A stretch of 20,120 nt of DNA from the NCBI GenBank assembly GCA_937916085.1, contig CALGGO010000111.1:1-20120 (forward strand), given 5' to 3'. A model generated the notes under the pieces. That model was not told the DNA's origin and searched no databases. It worked only from the letters and a program-made list of their open reading frames with translations. How positions within the stretch are numbered: position 1 is the first letter of the stretch; each line of letters begins with the position of its first letter. The translations under genes were made by a program, and so were the position numbers. Of this stretch, positions 19,946 to 20,120 are shown piece after piece. Source of the stretch: an uncultured Prevotellaceae bacterium. GTDB taxonomy: Bacteria > Bacteroidota > Bacteroidia > Bacteroidales > Muribaculaceae.

Positions 19946-20120
19946 ATGTTTTTTCGCAGGAAGCGCAATAAATCAGGCACCTATAGTGTCATTGTGGAGG
20001 ACTATCGTGACGGCCAAAAGGTTATTATCCAGCGTATTGGTACATCTCGTGACGAGTTGAGACTCCGCTCGCTGGAGCGCAAGGCTCAGCAGTGGATTGA
20101 TGACCAGCGCGGCCCCAAGC
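19946..20120 (+). CDS. IS4/IS1634-like transposase, N-terminal fragment (runs off the window)
   Basis: 58 complete codons are visible. The start MFFRRKRNKSGTYSVIVEDY, then VIIQRIGTSRDELRLRSLER, resembles the N-terminus of IS1634-type (IS4 superfamily, DDE) transposases, which commonly open MF.RKK.NKSG...V. followed by a K/R..G.S.. segment. The catalytic domain lies beyond the edge, so activity cannot be assessed. The gene is in the same orientation as the disrupted integrase. Codon use is ordinary for the window. Confidence 0.75.
   Translation, partial: MFFRRKRNKSGTYSVIVEDYRDGQKVIIQRIGTSRDELRLRSLERKAQQWIDDQRGPK

Larger units (their letters stand above)
19850..20120 (+). mobile_element. Left end of an IS4/IS1634-like insertion sequence (partial)
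   Basis: It begins somewhere near 19846-19860, where integrase similarity stops, and runs past the window edge. It contains a promoter and the start of a transposase. The terminal inverted repeat cannot be defined because the right end is not in the window. Confidence 0.6.

Overview
The window looks like a chromosomal segment of a Bacteroidales bacterium, probably Prevotellaceae or Muribaculaceae. The evidence is the repeated Bacteroidetes-type promoter (TTG or TTTG, about 20 bp, then TAnnTTTG), many lipoproteins with Bacteroidetes-style signals, a secreted protein with a Por/T9SS-like C-terminal tail, an rSAM/SPASM gene next to tandem small lipoproteins, and best family matches (from memory) to Bacteroides and Prevotella proteins. 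Assignment below order level is inference.

Layout. 134-1069 (-) is an unknown lipoprotein. 1422-2738 (+) is a RecA-like AAA ATPase with a helix-turn-helix, flanked by two copies of a GC-rich hairpin repeat. 3097-4768 (+) holds udk and lptB, separated by a heptamer-repeat array. 4868-5644 (+) is a secreted protein. 5663-6888 (-) holds a small conserved protein and an aspartokinase that ends right after its catalytic domain. 6988-7593 (+) is YqgE/AlgH. 7626-8150 (-) is a GNAT acetyltransferase. 8319-9143 (+) is a type II pantothenate kinase. A long minus-strand block follows: an operon of three small lipoproteins plus a radical SAM/SPASM enzyme (11175 down to 9203), glycerate kinase, a coiled-coil lipoprotein, rsmI, a Pro-rich protein, dacB (PBP4 type), an HD-domain protein and an HExxH-containing membrane-associated protein (up to 17458). 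17649-18599 (+) is a YitT-family membrane protein and 18787-19194 (+) a DUF4332 helix-hairpin-helix protein.

The right end is a mobile-element boundary. A tRNA-Pro(GGG) at 19423-19497 has its own promoter and terminator. It is followed by four 12-bp repeats resembling integrase arm sites, then the N-terminal part of a tyrosine integrase that breaks off after about 38 residues, then the start of an IS4/IS1634-like transposase running off the window.

The most notable functional unit is the lipoprotein/radical SAM operon. Three paralogous lipoproteins share an unusual signal (KW-x-VR-x-LV...GA...AC) and YGPP-type motifs, next to a maturase with a CX3CX2C cluster and a six-cysteine SPASM domain. 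It fits a known but biochemically uncharacterised Bacteroidetes gene pairing. Three dispersed non-coding repeat families also stand out: heptamer arrays in the gaps between co-directional genes, a 19-bp palindrome of the form GTTGCGATG-N-CATCGCAAC, and a GCGCCG...CGGCGC hairpin repeat.
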